A DNA stretch of 36,927 nt from Verrucomicrobiota bacterium (GCA_003219415.1 QHOS01000193.1:1-36927); one strand, 5' to 3'; shown: positions 25,334-34,776, counted from the stretch's first letter. The notes: generated from the letters alone by a model not told the origin. A program made the numbers and translations.

Positions 25334-27067
25334 TTAGGGATTGTTGACCACCTGCGGGGCACGTTTGCTCGCTTCAAACTGGGCGCTCACTTTCTGTAGG
25401 CCCGCAGTAAGCGCTTCAATTTGCTTTTGCTGTTTGGCGATTGTCGCTCCTTGTTCCTCCATTCTCTGATGTGCTTTTAGAAACTCGTTGAGCAACATCG
25501 CGTTCACTTGGTCGTAGCGCACGCTGTAGGGTTTTCCTTCTTTATCGCGCACCACCAAGTCAGCGTTCACCTTTTCCACCTCTTCGGCCACAAGTCCGAA
25601 CTGCGATATGCCTGCTGCATCGATTTCCTTCTTGTAACGGAAGGTGACTGGTTTCAGCGCAAAGAGTGCTTCGCTAGCCTCGTCCATTGGCTTAATCTCC
25701 TCTTTAAACCGCTGAGAGGACATAATCGTGCCAAGCTTGCCGGCTGAGTTAATGAACACGGCGGCGCCGCCTGAGGACGTTTCTCCAAAGATACCGCCAA
25801 TATAGCAACTGCTACTTACGTTGGCTCCGGCGACGTTTGCCCCAATGCAGATAACGTTACCGGCCGTGGTTACGTTCTGACCAGCACTATCACCTATCGC
25901 GATATTGTTGCTTCCGCTGGTGTTGTTAGCAAGCGCATCAAAACCGACGGCATTGTTGCGAATCCCCGTAGTGTTGCTACCAAGTGCATCAAAACCGAGG
26001 GCATTGTTTGAATCGCCATCGAGGTTGCTAAAGAGCGCCCCGGCTCCCACGGCGGTGTTGGCACCTGCTTGGCCCAACCCGCTGGAATCATTGTTCGCAA
26101 GCGCGACATCGCCAATGGCCGTGTTGGCAGAGGCGGTGATATTGCTTAACAGCGCGCTCTCGCCAACCGCGTTATTGCTGCCTCCGGTAGTGTTGAAAAA
26201 GAGCGAATTAGCGCCAACGGCGTTATTGAACGCTCCGGTGCCATTGTTGGGATTCCCTTGATTCGAGAACAGAGCGGCCGTTCCAACGGCCGTGTTGTTT
26301 GGGCCTGTGTTGGTTAAAAGCGCTTCAGCGCCAACAGCGGTATTGTTCTCAGCGCTCGTGTTGCTAAAGAGCGACTGGAAGCCGATGGCGGTGTTATATG
26401 CTCCCGTATTGGAAACGAGGGCTTGATCGCCAACAGCAGTATTCTCGGGGTCGGTAATGACTACCCCAAAGGTACTAACGTCGGCACTTCCCAGCTGGCC
26501 GGTCGCAGGATTCACCAACACTGCTTGATTCGGCGCTGCAGGACTCATTGCGGTAATCCCCGCTATAAATACCACTGCGTGAATCGCCGGATCGCCAATG
26601 CGGATCGTGTTCGACTCAGCAGCGAAACCAATATTGCCAATGTCGATGTTGTTACTGCCTGTAGTGAGCGAAAGCCCCGCCTGATACCCTATAGCAATGT
26701 TGCCACTTCCGGTACTGTTGTTAAAGAGCGCGAACGCTCCATTAGCGATGTTACCGGCACCGATCGTATTGTTTAAAAGCGCGCCGGCGCCGGTAGCCGT
26801 ATTGTTGTTGCCGCTGCCGTTGGCCAAAAGCGTTCCAGCGCCTACAGCTGTATTGGCACTCCCAGTGGTGTCACTGAGCAGCGAGAACACGCCAATTGCC
26901 GAATTGTACGTACCACTGCTGAGACTTAGAAGGGCGCTCTGGCCTTCTGCAGTGTTCCCGCCAGGATAGCCGCCGTCTGGCGGCGGATTTACCGCCTGCG
27001 TGTTTTGGGCGAGTGCAAGGCAGACGAGTGCAAATGTCATTAGAACTGGTGGAATGCCTGTTTTCAT
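25334..27067 (-). CDS. Secreted tail-fibre-type protein with S74 chaperone domain
   Basis: 577 residues. A signal peptide (to about residue 25, ALAQNTQA) is followed by PPPDGGYPGGNTAEGQ. Next is a long region of near-identical short repeats of the type NTAVGAGALLNNTTG (about residues 40-330), which resembles trimeric YadA-like head or collar repeats. The C-terminus from about 450 is an intramolecular chaperone of the phage tail-fibre/endosialidase S74 type (SSQRFKEEIKPMD, then RYKKEIDAAGISQFGLVAEE and VNAMLLNEFL). A coiled coil and the ending PQVVNNP follow. Ser450 and Lys455 have the spacing of the S74 Ser-Lys pair. It probably trimerises and cleaves off its chaperone. A paralogue is at 30713-32164. 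Confidence 0.88.
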   Translation of the reverse strand: MKTGIPPVLMTFALVCLALAQNTQAVNPPPDGGYPGGNTAEGQSALLSLSSGTYNSAIGVFSLLSDTTGSANTAVGAGTLLANGSGNNNTATGAGALLNNTIGAGNIANGAFALFNNSTGSGNIAIGYQAGLSLTTGSNNIDIGNIGFAAESNTIRIGDPAIHAVVFIAGITAMSPAAPNQAVLVNPATGQLGSADVSTFGVVITDPENTAVGDQALVSNTGAYNTAIGFQSLFSNTSAENNTAVGAEALLTNTGPNNTAVGTAALFSNQGNPNNGTGAFNNAVGANSLFFNTTGGSNNAVGESALLSNITASANTAIGDVALANNDSSGLGQAGANTAVGAGALFSNLDGDSNNALGFDALGSNTTGIRNNAVGFDALANNTSGSNNIAIGDSAGQNVTTAGNVICIGANVAGANVSSSCYIGGIFGETSSGGAAVFINSAGKLGTIMSSQRFKEEIKPMDEASEALFALKPVTFRYKKEIDAAGISQFGLVAEEVEKVNADLVVRDKEGKPYSVRYDQVNAMLLNEFLKAHQRMEEQGATIAKQQKQIEALTAGLQKVSAQFEASKRAPQVVNNP

Positions 27068-27177
27068 ATCCGGCGAGTTTCAGGAAAATCTCTGCAGCTT
27101 GTCGAGGCAATTCGCCGCAAGCGAGTGCTGCCAGAAATTTGCACGCGACACGCCTGCCGCTACAATCAAACCAGTGC

Positions 27178-27249
27178 GGGCGGTTAGCTCAGTGGTAGAG
27201 CATCTCGTTTACACCGAGAGGGTCGGGGGTTCGAAACCCTCACCGCCCA
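27178..27249 (+). tRNA. tRNA-Val (anticodon TAC)
   Basis: Acceptor stem GGGCGGT pairs with ACCGCCC (27242-27248), with discriminator A. The D-arm is GCTC-AGTGGTA-GAGC. The anticodon stem TCTCG/CGAGA carries loop TTTACAC with anticodon TAC at 27210-27212. The T-arm has a GTTCGAAAC loop region. CCA is not encoded. Seven Ts follow directly. Confidence 0.97.
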
Positions 27250-27487
27250 TTTTTTTCCGTAAGAAGTGATCAGTGAATTGTGATTGGTGATCATTTCAAT
27301 CACGAATCCGCATTCGCTGAGGCTACGGGGCGACGGATGAACACCAATGAACATGAATTTTGCGAACTGGCTGCTTCTTGATGTCGCAACCGCTTTATTC
27401 GTGCTAATTCGTGTCGATTCGTGATTAATGCCTTAAAGAAAATTCCGCCGATTCCAGTAACACGTTTCAAGTGTGCTGCTCCTTATT

Positions 27488-28807
27488 TCAAGGGGGCGGC
27501 GGCGTTGGCCTGGGCGCCGGCGTTGGACTCCTTGACGGGACTGGACTCACCTTGAAAATGGTTCCTTGGTTGTGAGCGCCGCCTTCTGTCGTCATGCCAT
27601 AGAGCCATCCGTTAACGAGAATCACGTTGTCGATCGGTTTAGCGCCATCCCCATTATTTGTTTTCCCGCCAAAGCTGTAAAGGCGTTGGTAATTGTGACC
27701 ATCGGTATTGATCAGGAATACAGTACCCAGATCCTTGTCGCCGCCGTTGGCAGTCGTCCCATAGAGTTGGTCGCCCACCAGGAGAAGAGAGCCATAGGGA
27801 TTCTGGCCATCGTGATGGGTTTCACCAAACTTATGAAGCAACTGGAATGATGAACCGTCAGTCTTGATTCTGAAGAGCACTCCGTCGTCATGATGTCCGC
27901 CGTTAGTTGTCAGACCATAGAGATGGTCACCTGACTGCACAACGTAACCATGATCGCTGGTCGCGCCGTCTGAATCTCCGCCGGCAAAGTCGTGCAGTTC
28001 AGTGTAATTGTTGCCGCTCGTGTCGATGCTGAACACGACGCCGAAGTCGTGCTCGCCGCCCTTGCGCGTCATCCCATACAGGGTGGTCCCATTGGGATCC
28101 AACGTCAGCCGCCCATGCGGCTCCTTGCCCGTTGACGATGCACACGCGAAAGAGAATAGCGTTTGGAAATTCGCCGGGGTGGGTGTAGGCGTCGCTGTAG
28201 GAGTTGGCGTTGGCGCGGACGGATCAAAGGAAAAGACGACACCCTCGCCGTTATCGCCTCCGGACGCCGTCATGCCATAGAGAATGTTGTTCGCGACTAC
28301 GAAACAGCTATGCGACTCGTCGCCGATTGAGTTGTGAAGGCTCAGGAGCACCTGGTAGCCAGTGCCATCCTGACCGATCGAAAAGATGATCCCGTTATTG
28401 TGTGTTCCGCCTTCCAACGTGGTCCCGTACAATAGACCGTTTAACGGGGTCATCGCGTCGTGGCGGGGATTATCGCCGTCATCAGCGTCGTGACCGGCGA
28501 ACATGTGATCGATTGAATAACTCGACGCGACATTGTTAGGATCGAAGTGGAAGATGACACCGTAGCTGCCGATGGGCGTGCCGCTGGGTGTGGGCGTGTT
28601 CAAAGTCGTGGTAGTCGTGCGCCCGAAAAGCAAACCGTTCACATAACTCAGCGACCCCTTTGGCACGCCACCATCGATTGGCTGTGTCGTGCCGAACGAG
28701 TAGATCGTACTAACGGGAGAGGCCACGATGTCGCGAGGAATTGCCGCTATGGCCAGCCCAATAACCAAAACAGACGCAACGACGAACTTCCTCTTTCTGC
28801 TATTCAT
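27488..28807 (-). CDS. Secreted GloVer-repeat protein with PT-rich tail
   Basis: 439 residues with an N-terminal signal peptide (KRKFVVASVLVIGLAIAAIP). The GloVer-type units follow, for example LLYGTTLEGGTHNNGIIFSI, TLYGMTRKGGEHDFGVVFSI, HLYGLTTNGGHHDDGVLFRI and LYGTTANGGDKDLGTVFLIN. A TPTPTATPTPTP linker near residue 200 splits the array, and the C-terminus is Pro/Thr-rich (SPTPAPRPTPPPP), so the end may be a flexible or wall-contacting tail. His/Asp-rich repeat loops (GGTHNNG, GGHHDDG) are unlike the paralogue at 19145-20416 and could bind metal, which is an inference. Function is unknown. Confidence 0.9.
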   Translation of the reverse strand: MNSRKRKFVVASVLVIGLAIAAIPRDIVASPVSTIYSFGTTQPIDGGVPKGSLSYVNGLLFGRTTTTTLNTPTPSGTPIGSYGVIFHFDPNNVASSYSIDHMFAGHDADDGDNPRHDAMTPLNGLLYGTTLEGGTHNNGIIFSIGQDGTGYQVLLSLHNSIGDESHSCFVVANNILYGMTASGGDNGEGVVFSFDPSAPTPTPTATPTPTPANFQTLFSFACASSTGKEPHGRLTLDPNGTTLYGMTRKGGEHDFGVVFSIDTSGNNYTELHDFAGGDSDGATSDHGYVVQSGDHLYGLTTNGGHHDDGVLFRIKTDGSSFQLLHKFGETHHDGQNPYGSLLLVGDQLYGTTANGGDKDLGTVFLINTDGHNYQRLYSFGGKTNNGDGAKPIDNVILVNGWLYGMTTEGGAHNQGTIFKVSPVPSRSPTPAPRPTPPPP

Positions 28808-28898
28808 GGGCGGCAGCGTGTCCGAAGTTCTGGCGCCTTGGCAAGATTAAATTGGCGTGAAATCCGCGCGTCGCAGTTTGTGTCGATTAGTGATTACG

Positions 28899-29013
28899 GC
28901 GGCGCCCAGCGTCTTTAGAAAATCTCCTCGATATAAATCATCGCGAAAAATCTTCTCACGGCGATCACCCCGGCTCATCAAGTGATAGATTGCGCCTTGT
29001 ATTGAATTCTCAG
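28899..29013 (-). pseudogene. N-terminal remnant of a REP-associated (Y1/IS200-like) transposase
   Basis: On the minus strand one frame reads GAIYHLMSRGDRREKIFRDD followed by LYRGDFLKTLGAA, the conserved start of REP-associated tyrosine transposases. The preceding piece LRIQY is in another frame, so one base is lost next to the GGCGC. The catalytic HUH motif and tyrosine are absent. It lies in the gap between the second GloVer gene and the serine hydrolase. Confidence 0.8.
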
Positions 29014-29052
29014 CTGGCCAGTTCCGGCACTGACGCCAAAGCGATGTTGCCG

Positions 29053-30246
29053 CTACGGCAGGCGCCGCAGGATCTCAATTCCTTTCACGGCAGGGTTAGC
29101 TCCGACTTGGTTCATGCCGATGAAGATGGCCGCGTCCTTCGTTGGATTAATCGCGATCACAGTGCCGAATCCTGACGTTCCTCCGTTCTTCACAATCACT
29201 GGATGCAGGTTCGGATTGCCTTCGCCCATATTGTTCACCCATGCCATCGCCTGCTTGTTGGATCCGTTCGGCATCGTGTAGATCGGCTTCTGCGCCAGCT
29301 GCATCGCCGCGATCAATTCAGCGGGAACGGGTTTACCATTCACTTCCTCATGGCCAAGGTTGGCCTCGCCAAAGCCGATCATGTCATGTGCCGTCGAGCG
29401 CAGGCCGCCTGCAGCGTACCAGGCGTAGACCGGCCAGTGCGGCGCATCGTGGCCTGCGCGGTTATGTCCCTGTGCCAGGCGCTTCTGCTGTTCGGGCGTG
29501 GGCCGCAGCGTCGTGTCGGCCATTCCCAGCGGCTGGAGAATCTCGGAATTCATCTGATCTTCCCAGGTTTTGCCGGTCGCGGTCGCGACCAAATAGCTAA
29601 GCAGCCCGATTCCGGCGTTTGAGTACCGATAGGGCGCAGGCAATTGGGTCGTCGGTTCGTACTGCGAAGCCCAGGTGAGAAAGTCTTTCATCGTGTAGTA
29701 CTCGATGCTTCGCTGTTCGAGCCCGCGCGGCAGGTTGGTCGGATCGTCCGGCATTCCCGAGGTAAAGTCCGCCAGCTCCAGAGGTGTCAACTGCTGCGCC
29801 CGGAGCGTGTACCCTTCGGGCATGTATTTCTGAGCGGAAGTGTCAGGGACGATTTGGTTGCGATTGATGGACAGCGCGAACAGCGTGGTGGTGAACGTCT
29901 TGGTGCAGGAGCCGATCTCCAACAAGGTGTCGGGTGTGAACGGAGCGCCCGCGTCGGTAGCCTTTCCATACGGGAAGAAGTAGCGATGGCCATGCAGCGA
30001 AACCGCGACGATCGCTCCCAGATAAGGAGATCGGTTCCATGTGTGACCACGGGCCGCATGTTGTTCCTGGGCCAAGTACGGCTGCATGATGCCGTCGACC
30101 ACTCGCTTGACCGCTGCTGCCTCGCCGCCCGCATTGGGCTCTAAATGCGGACCGGCGGCGGCGGGCGCTTGCTGCGCGGCAACCCTCGCCGCCGCCAAAA
30201 CCGCGACTGTGACAATCAGGCTAAAACGAGTGGCGTTGCGATGCAT
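29053..30246 (-). CDS. Exported serine hydrolase, beta-lactamase class C fold
   Basis: A penicillin-binding-protein-like serine hydrolase of 397 residues. The Ser-x-x-Lys motif is SCTK at 113-116, the second motif YSN at 208-210, and the third K-N-G-G at 353-356 takes the place of KTG. ADFTSGMPDDP and LQPLGMADTTLRP are also typical. It has a signal peptide (HRNATRFSLIVTVAVLAAAR, cleavage near VAA). GGAGAAG lies 7-13 bp before ATG 30246, so this start is chosen over a TTG 18 bp upstream. Possible jobs are D-Ala-D-Ala carboxypeptidase, esterase or beta-lactamase-like hydrolysis. By eye it is more GC-rich than its neighbours, which fits horizontal transfer. Confidence 0.92.
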   Translation of the reverse strand: MHRNATRFSLIVTVAVLAAARVAAQQAPAAAGPHLEPNAGGEAAAVKRVVDGIMQPYLAQEQHAARGHTWNRSPYLGAIVAVSLHGHRYFFPYGKATDAGAPFTPDTLLEIGSCTKTFTTTLFALSINRNQIVPDTSAQKYMPEGYTLRAQQLTPLELADFTSGMPDDPTNLPRGLEQRSIEYYTMKDFLTWASQYEPTTQLPAPYRYSNAGIGLLSYLVATATGKTWEDQMNSEILQPLGMADTTLRPTPEQQKRLAQGHNRAGHDAPHWPVYAWYAAGGLRSTAHDMIGFGEANLGHEEVNGKPVPAELIAAMQLAQKPIYTMPNGSNKQAMAWVNNMGEGNPNLHPVIVKNGGTSGFGTVIAINPTKDAAIFIGMNQVGANPAVKGIEILRRLP

Positions 30247-30404
30247 AATCTCTTCTCCAGGCAATTATCTGTTTCCGAAAAACGACGATTTGTAATTTCG
30301 CCTGGACATCTTGGCAAGACTTTCCACGTCCATAAGCCGGAGAACGGGGGATGTGAGGGGCCCCGGTTTGTTTGAGAACGATGATCGGCCGCGTTTGGGA
30401 CATA

Positions 30405-30446
30405 TTGCCGACTCAAGTTCCAAAAACGCGGTCAGCTTTTTCTCTC
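30405..30446 (-). repeat. Short remnant of the recurrent KLTAFVELE module
   Basis: Just after the stop of the small gene at 30447-30701, the minus strand reads RKKLTAFLELESAIC in one frame. This matches the end of the module fused to the FHA gene and of the copies at 22855 and 35960. Only the last 15 or so codons remain. Confidence 0.7.
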
Positions 30447-30701
30447 TTACGTTTCTTCGGTGAACATTCCCATTGTATCTCTAATCTCGTCCCAATGACC
30501 GAGCATGTTGTTCAGAGTTGAATAGACAAGTCTTTGTTTGGTCCCGTCTTCTTCTGTAGAGAGTTCTTTTAGCCCTATAACAACAATAGGAAATTGATCG
30601 TCCTGGGTTAGTTTTAAACCATACGTTTTGTTCTTTTCGTAACCGTATTCGGTGGTGTCGCCGATATAGACGGCAGTGATAATGTTAACTGTCCTTGTCA
30701 T
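30447..30701 (-). CDS. Small hypothetical protein downstream of the tail-fibre gene
   Basis: 84 residues (MTRTVNIITAVYIGDTTEYG, then YEKNKTYGLKLTQDDQFPIV and VYSTLNNMLGHWDEIRD), a compact mixed alpha/beta protein with no signal peptide. It starts 11 bp after the stop of the S74-type gene on the same strand, so the two are probably co-transcribed. It is more AT-rich than its surroundings by eye, as for phage-derived genes. I do not recognise a family. Confidence 0.65.
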   Translation of the reverse strand: MTRTVNIITAVYIGDTTEYGYEKNKTYGLKLTQDDQFPIVVIGLKELSTEEDGTKQRLVYSTLNNMLGHWDEIRDTMGMFTEET

Positions 30702-30712
30702 TGGCTTTTGCC

Positions 30713-32164
30713 TTAGGGATTATTGACCACTTGTGGTGTCGGTTTATTCGCCGCGAGCTGCGCGCTCACTTTCTCCAAGCCAGCGGTCAAAGCTTCAATT
30801 TGTTTTTGCTGCTCAGCCATTTTTGACTCAAAGTCCTGCTTTAGCTGTTCCACTTTGTGATGTTCCTTGAGGAACTCGTTGAGCAACATCGCGTTCACCG
30901 CATCATAGCGGACGGTGTATGGTTTTCCTTCCGTGTCACGTACCACCAAAGCCGGATTTACGTTTTGTACTTCCTCGGCCACTAACCCGAATTGCCAAGT
31001 GCCTTCGGGGTCAATCTCTTTCTTGTAACGGAAGCTAACTGGTTTCAGGGCGAACAGCGCTTCGCTGGTTTTGTCCATCGGCTTGATCTCGTACTTAAAA
31101 CGCGCCGAGGACGTCGCCACGCCAAGTTGACCGCTAGCGCTTACGACTACTCCCGTGCCTGTCACTGCGGTTCCATTGATTCCAGCGATAAATGTACTTG
31201 TCTGATTCCCACTGCCGATGCGGATCGTAGCCGACTCGCCAGCGACCCCGGGGTTGGCAATATCGATGTTGCTATCGCCTATGGTGAGATTTTCGCCGGC
31301 CCCGGCTCCGATAGCCGTATTGTTCGACCCAGTGGTATTATTGAGGAGTGCGCTGTCGCCCACGGCGATGTTTGAATTAGCAGTCGTGTTAGCGAGGAGC
31401 GCGCCGCTGCCGATCGCCGTATTGAATGCGCCTGTCGTGTTATCAGTGAGTGCTCCGAAGCCCATGCCGGTGTTGCTGTCACCCGTCGTGTTGCTACCAA
31501 GTGCAAAAACCCCGGTGGCCGTGTTACTGATACCAACGTTTTCTTGGAGCGCGAGCGCACCTACTGCAGTGTTGCTCATCCCTATCGTATTATTAAGAAG
31601 AGCATTGAATCCAATAGCTGTGTTCCCGGCGCCGGTGGTGTTCAAAGCGAGTGCGGCAACCCCTTCTGCCGTGTTGCCGCTACCACTGGTATTACTAGAG
31701 AGAGCACTACGCCCGACAGCTGTGTTGTCATCGGCGGTATTAGCAAGCAGAGCGCCATCACCGATTGCAGTGTTGTCGGTGCCTTCGGTGTTGCTGAAGA
31801 GGGCGAACGCCCCGTTCGCAGTATTGTGGCCCCCAGTCGAATTATTTAAAAGTGCTCCTGCACCGACGGCTGTATTGTTGTCCCCGATGTTGGCAAACAG
31901 CGTGCCAGCACCGAGGCCTGTATTGAATTGGCTGTTAGCATTGCTCTTAAGAGAAAACCAGCCAATTGCAGTATTGTATGTACCGCTGGTGAGGTTCAAA
32001 AGCGCATTCTGGCCCTCTGCGGTATTTGCGCCGGGGTAGCCGCCGTCGGGTGGTGGGCTAACTGCCTGCGCTCGCTGCAAGAATGCGACATAAGCAAACA
32101 GGAACGAAACAAGGAATAGACCGCAACGATTGATCGAATTTTGGACTGGAGTCATCGTTTTCAT
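30713..32164 (-). CDS. Secreted tail-fibre-type protein with S74 chaperone domain, paralogue 2
   Basis: 483 residues, a shorter paralogue of 25334-27067. It has a signal peptide (LFLVSFLFAYVAFLQRAQA), PPPDGGYPGANTAEGQ, then a run of the same NTAVGAGALLNNTTG-type repeats (about 60-300), and a sharp change to the S74 intramolecular chaperone (SSARFKYEIKPMD from 352, RYKKEIDPEGTWQFGLVAEE, VNAMLLNEFLKEHHKVEQL). The ending KPTPQVVNNP with a stop is identical in type. Ser352 and Lys357 have the S74 spacing. The DNA repeats are near-identical over about 45-bp units, so unequal crossing-over between the paralogues is plausible. It is likely a trimeric exported fibre. Confidence 0.88.
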   Translation of the reverse strand: MKTMTPVQNSINRCGLFLVSFLFAYVAFLQRAQAVSPPPDGGYPGANTAEGQNALLNLTSGTYNTAIGWFSLKSNANSQFNTGLGAGTLFANIGDNNTAVGAGALLNNSTGGHNTANGAFALFSNTEGTDNTAIGDGALLANTADDNTAVGRSALSSNTSGSGNTAEGVAALALNTTGAGNTAIGFNALLNNTIGMSNTAVGALALQENVGISNTATGVFALGSNTTGDSNTGMGFGALTDNTTGAFNTAIGSGALLANTTANSNIAVGDSALLNNTTGSNNTAIGAGAGENLTIGDSNIDIANPGVAGESATIRIGSGNQTSTFIAGINGTAVTGTGVVVSASGQLGVATSSARFKYEIKPMDKTSEALFALKPVSFRYKKEIDPEGTWQFGLVAEEVQNVNPALVVRDTEGKPYTVRYDAVNAMLLNEFLKEHHKVEQLKQDFESKMAEQQKQIEALTAGLEKVSAQLAANKPTPQVVNNP

Positions 32165-32316
32165 GAAATGAGTCGTAAGAAATCCTGTGGGATTTCGCGA
32201 GCCAAAAACTCATAGCGGCGCAGGTTGGGCCATTTCCGTTGCCTGGCCAATATCAATTATTTGAATCTGAACCCTTTGACGTCTCTTGCGAGTAATCGTC
32301 ACGGCGACTTGACAAA

Positions 32317-33486
32317 ATGCCTGTTGAGCACCTTAAGTCATACTGGATGAAGCTTACTCAGATTCGAAGATTTGGGCACGTCTTTGTGGCCCTTATCTGC
32401 TGCTGCATTCCGGTCGCATTTGCGTCGAGTGCAGCGGCCGCTCATTTCAGTCTTCCGGATTGGAGTGAGCTTTCGCCAAACAATCCTCCTCCGGCGCGTT
32501 CGTACCTTGCAATGACCTACGATCCGGTCAGCGGGAAGATCATTGGGTTTGGCGGATTCGACAGCACAGGCTATTTAAATGACACATGGAGTTTCGACGG
32601 CACGGGCTGGGCGCAGATCTCCACACAATCTGCGCCTCCAGCCCGCGCTGCGGCCCAAATGACCTACGATTCTGTCACTCAAAAGATAGTGCTCTTCGGC
32701 GGGTACGACGGAACCAATTACCTGGGCGACACATGGCTTTGGGATGGGTCGACGTTACAGTGGACGCAGGCGACGCCCCAGCATCACCCCCCGGCTGTTA
32801 CCGGTCCGATGTTGTTTCCCGACCCGAATGGCAGGGCCGATGTTTTTGGCGGGTTCGACGGAGAATTTTATCAGCTTACCATGTGGCAGTGGAACGGCTC
32901 CGATTGGACGCAGTTATCGCCACCGACTGTTCCGTTTGCTCGGGCTTCAGCGGCCGTCGCAACGAATACCTCCACGGGACAGGTTGTTATGTTTGGCGGT
33001 CTCGCTGATGTTAACCCGAATAACACCTGGACCTATGATGGCACGACATGGACTCTGCAATCTCCGGCTGTGCAACCTCTCTTAGTGTATGCCGCTTCTG
33101 CCGCTTTCGATCCGAGCCTGGAAGGAGTGGTTCTCTTTGGAGGTGGAAGCGGCGGTGTAGACCAGAACACGACGTGGTTATGGGATCAGGTTGGCGCCAC
33201 GTGGACACAGCTATCCATAGCACACTCGCCGCCCGCGCGCGAAGGCGCTGGCATGAGCTACGACGCAGCCTTACACCGTGTGATTCTCTTCGGCGGTCAG
33301 GATAACAACGGATATTTCAACGATACCTGGGAACTCGTTCCAGCACCTACTCCTACTCCGACACCCACACCTACTCCAAGCCCCACAGCTACACTTACAC
33401 CAACACCCACTCCATCCGTTACTCCCGCGCCCAGAGCGACTCCCAGGCCTCGTCCCACGCCACATCCTCGCCCGACACCACAATGA
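32317..33486 (+). CDS. Secreted Kelch-repeat protein with PT-rich tail
   Basis: 389 residues. After a signal peptide ([20 protein letters not shown]) come about five Kelch-type blades of about 55 residues. Each has the pattern [20 protein letters not shown]...DTWLWDG..WTQ, as in [40 protein letters not shown] and [21 protein letters not shown] Pro/Thr-rich tail ([20 protein letters not shown]) ends the protein. The start is ATG 32317, or ATG 32347 ([10 protein letters not shown]), which gives a more usual signal peptide; neither has a clear ribosome site. It is a beta-propeller for binding or display, without a catalytic motif. The tail resembles that of the second GloVer protein. Confidence 0.88.
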   Translation: MPVEHLKSYWMKLTQIRRFGHVFVALICCCIPVAFASSAAAAHFSLPDWSELSPNNPPPARSYLAMTYDPVSGKIIGFGGFDSTGYLNDTWSFDGTGWAQISTQSAPPARAAAQMTYDSVTQKIVLFGGYDGTNYLGDTWLWDGSTLQWTQATPQHHPPAVTGPMLFPDPNGRADVFGGFDGEFYQLTMWQWNGSDWTQLSPPTVPFARASAAVATNTSTGQVVMFGGLADVNPNNTWTYDGTTWTLQSPAVQPLLVYAASAAFDPSLEGVVLFGGGSGGVDQNTTWLWDQVGATWTQLSIAHSPPAREGAGMSYDAALHRVILFGGQDNNGYFNDTWELVPAPTPTPTPTPTPSPTATLTPTPTPSVTPAPRATPRPRPTPHPRPTPQ

Positions 33487-33560
33487 TTCCGCATTTGCCG
33501 GACTCCTCCCCAACAAGCGGGCGGAGATTAGACGGAATAATTCCGGTAAATTCGATCCAT

Positions 33561-33595
33561 AGTCTGTCACGATTTGTTGACTGACCCCTATTTTA
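33561..33595 (+). pseudogene. Transposase C-terminal remnant (35 bp)
   Basis: The plus strand reads SLSRFVD and a TGA stop (33561-33584), followed by CCCCTATTTTA. The same codons and the same flank (reverse complement TAGGGGTCAGTCAACAAA) close the transposase remnants at 36104 and 36807, here in the opposite orientation. Confidence 0.65.
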
Positions 33596-33627
33596 CCTCC
33601 TACGGCCTTAAGCAAACGTGTCGGGGC

Positions 33628-34776
33628 TTACGGGTTCCGCAGGAAGCCGTGAATGACATCATTCGCGTCAGTATAGTATCCCGTGATCGCCCCTGCTGGG
33701 TTATTGCTGTTGGCAACGGTACCCTGGAAAGCGCCAGTGCCCGCGCCTGGAGCGTCGAACGTCGTAAAAGTGCCGTTGTGAGCGCGCACGAAGCCGTGGT
33801 TCACATTGCTTTCGTCGAGGTAGTATCCCGTGATCGCGCCCGCTGGGTTGTTCGCGAAGGCGACGGTACCCTGGAAAGCACCAGTGCCCGCGCCCGGTGC
33901 GTCGAACGTGGTGAGCGTGCCGTCGGGAGCGCGCACGAAGCTATGAAACACGTTGCTGTCGTCAATGTAGGCTCCGCAGATCGCTCCCGCCTGGTTGATG
34001 CTTGAGGGGTACGTCCCTTGGAAGGAGTCGGTGGTACTGCCCGCGCCCGGAGCATCGAACGTGGTGAGCGTGCCGTCAGGAGCGCGCACGAAGCCATGAC
34101 TCACATTGCTCGCGTCAATGTAGTTTCCCGTGATCGTCCCCTGCGGGTTGATGTTGAAGCCGAAGATAGGGGCAAAGGTACCCTGGCCGTCGCCTGTGCC
34201 CGCGCCAGGAGCGTCGAACGTGGTGAACGCGCCATCAGGAGCCCGCAGGAAGCCATGACTCACATTGCTGTCGTCAGTGTAGTATCCCGCGATGGCGCCT
34301 GCCGGGTTAATGCCACCGTAGCTGAAGGTGCCTTGAGGAAACGGTCCTGTGCCTGCACCCGGAGCATCAAACACAGTGAAACTGCCGTTAGCAGCGCGCA
34401 CGTAGGCGTGAACCACATCGGTTGCCTCACTATACCATCCCGTGATCGCCCCAGCCGGGTTCTGGCTGTAGGCGCGGGTGCCCTGGCCAGCGCCAGTGCC
34501 CGCGCCCGGAGCGTCGAAAACAGCGATGGCGCCGTTCCGGGCCCGTACGAAACCGTGTCGCGCGAAGGCCGCGTCACGGGTAAATCCCGTGATTTCCCCC
34601 GCTGGCGTGATATCGAAGGGGATGGTGCCCTGGTCGGCGCCTGTGCCCGCGCCAGGAGCATCGAATGTGGTGAAGGTGGGCTGGCGAGCAGTTGCGGAAA
34701 GGCCCAGCCCGAGCGTGGCCAGGCAAACCACGAGAGCTAAGAGGCCGATTGATTTTCTTAAGTATAGAGTTGTCAT
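33628..34776 (-). CDS. Secreted DAPGAG-repeat (HAF-like) protein
   Basis: 382 residues: a signal peptide (RKSIGLLALVVCLATLGLGL), then seven tandem repeats of about 48 residues. Each contains TTFDAPGAGTGxxQGTxxxxNxxGAITGYYxDxxNVxHGFVRAxNG, for example GFVRAPDGTLTTFDAPGAG. The pattern resembles the HAF extracellular repeat (GF..xxG.xxxxDxPxA). No enzyme motif is present. The DNA repeats are also close. The start ATG (34776) lies inside a 157-bp duplicated leader (34771-34927). An upstream ATGAATAC with a seven-A run is out of frame with it. A paralogous leader precedes the gene at 34925-35623. Confidence 0.85.
   Translation of the reverse strand: MTTLYLRKSIGLLALVVCLATLGLGLSATARQPTFTTFDAPGAGTGADQGTIPFDITPAGEITGFTRDAAFARHGFVRARNGAIAVFDAPGAGTGAGQGTRAYSQNPAGAITGWYSEATDVVHAYVRAANGSFTVFDAPGAGTGPFPQGTFSYGGINPAGAIAGYYTDDSNVSHGFLRAPDGAFTTFDAPGAGTGDGQGTFAPIFGFNINPQGTITGNYIDASNVSHGFVRAPDGTLTTFDAPGAGSTTDSFQGTYPSSINQAGAICGAYIDDSNVFHSFVRAPDGTLTTFDAPGAGTGAFQGTVAFANNPAGAITGYYLDESNVNHGFVRAHNGTFTTFDAPGAGTGAFQGTVANSNNPAGAITGYYTDANDVIHGFLRNP

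Noticed and set aside
25894-26969. Several plus-strand frames rich in Ala, Leu and Pro across the tail-fibre gene
   Set aside because: They are antisense readings of the collar repeats; regular repeats keep these frames open by chance.
27250-27487. Possible attachment site or integrase remnant next to tRNA-Val
   Set aside because: No repeat of the tRNA 3' end was found in the window and no integrase is present; only short ATTCGTG-type repeats occur here.
31218-32039. 273-codon plus-strand frame over the second tail-fibre gene
   Set aside because: Antisense shadow of the same kind of repeats, with no signal peptide or ribosome site.
33358-33486. Repeat array of ACTCC/ACACC units resembling a CRISPR or minisatellite
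   Set aside because: It is the coding DNA for the Pro/Thr-rich tail of the Kelch protein; there are no spacers.
34018-34740. 240-codon plus-strand frame over the DAPGAG-repeat gene
   Set aside because: Antisense of tandem repeats; the minus-strand frame has a signal peptide and coherent repeat units.
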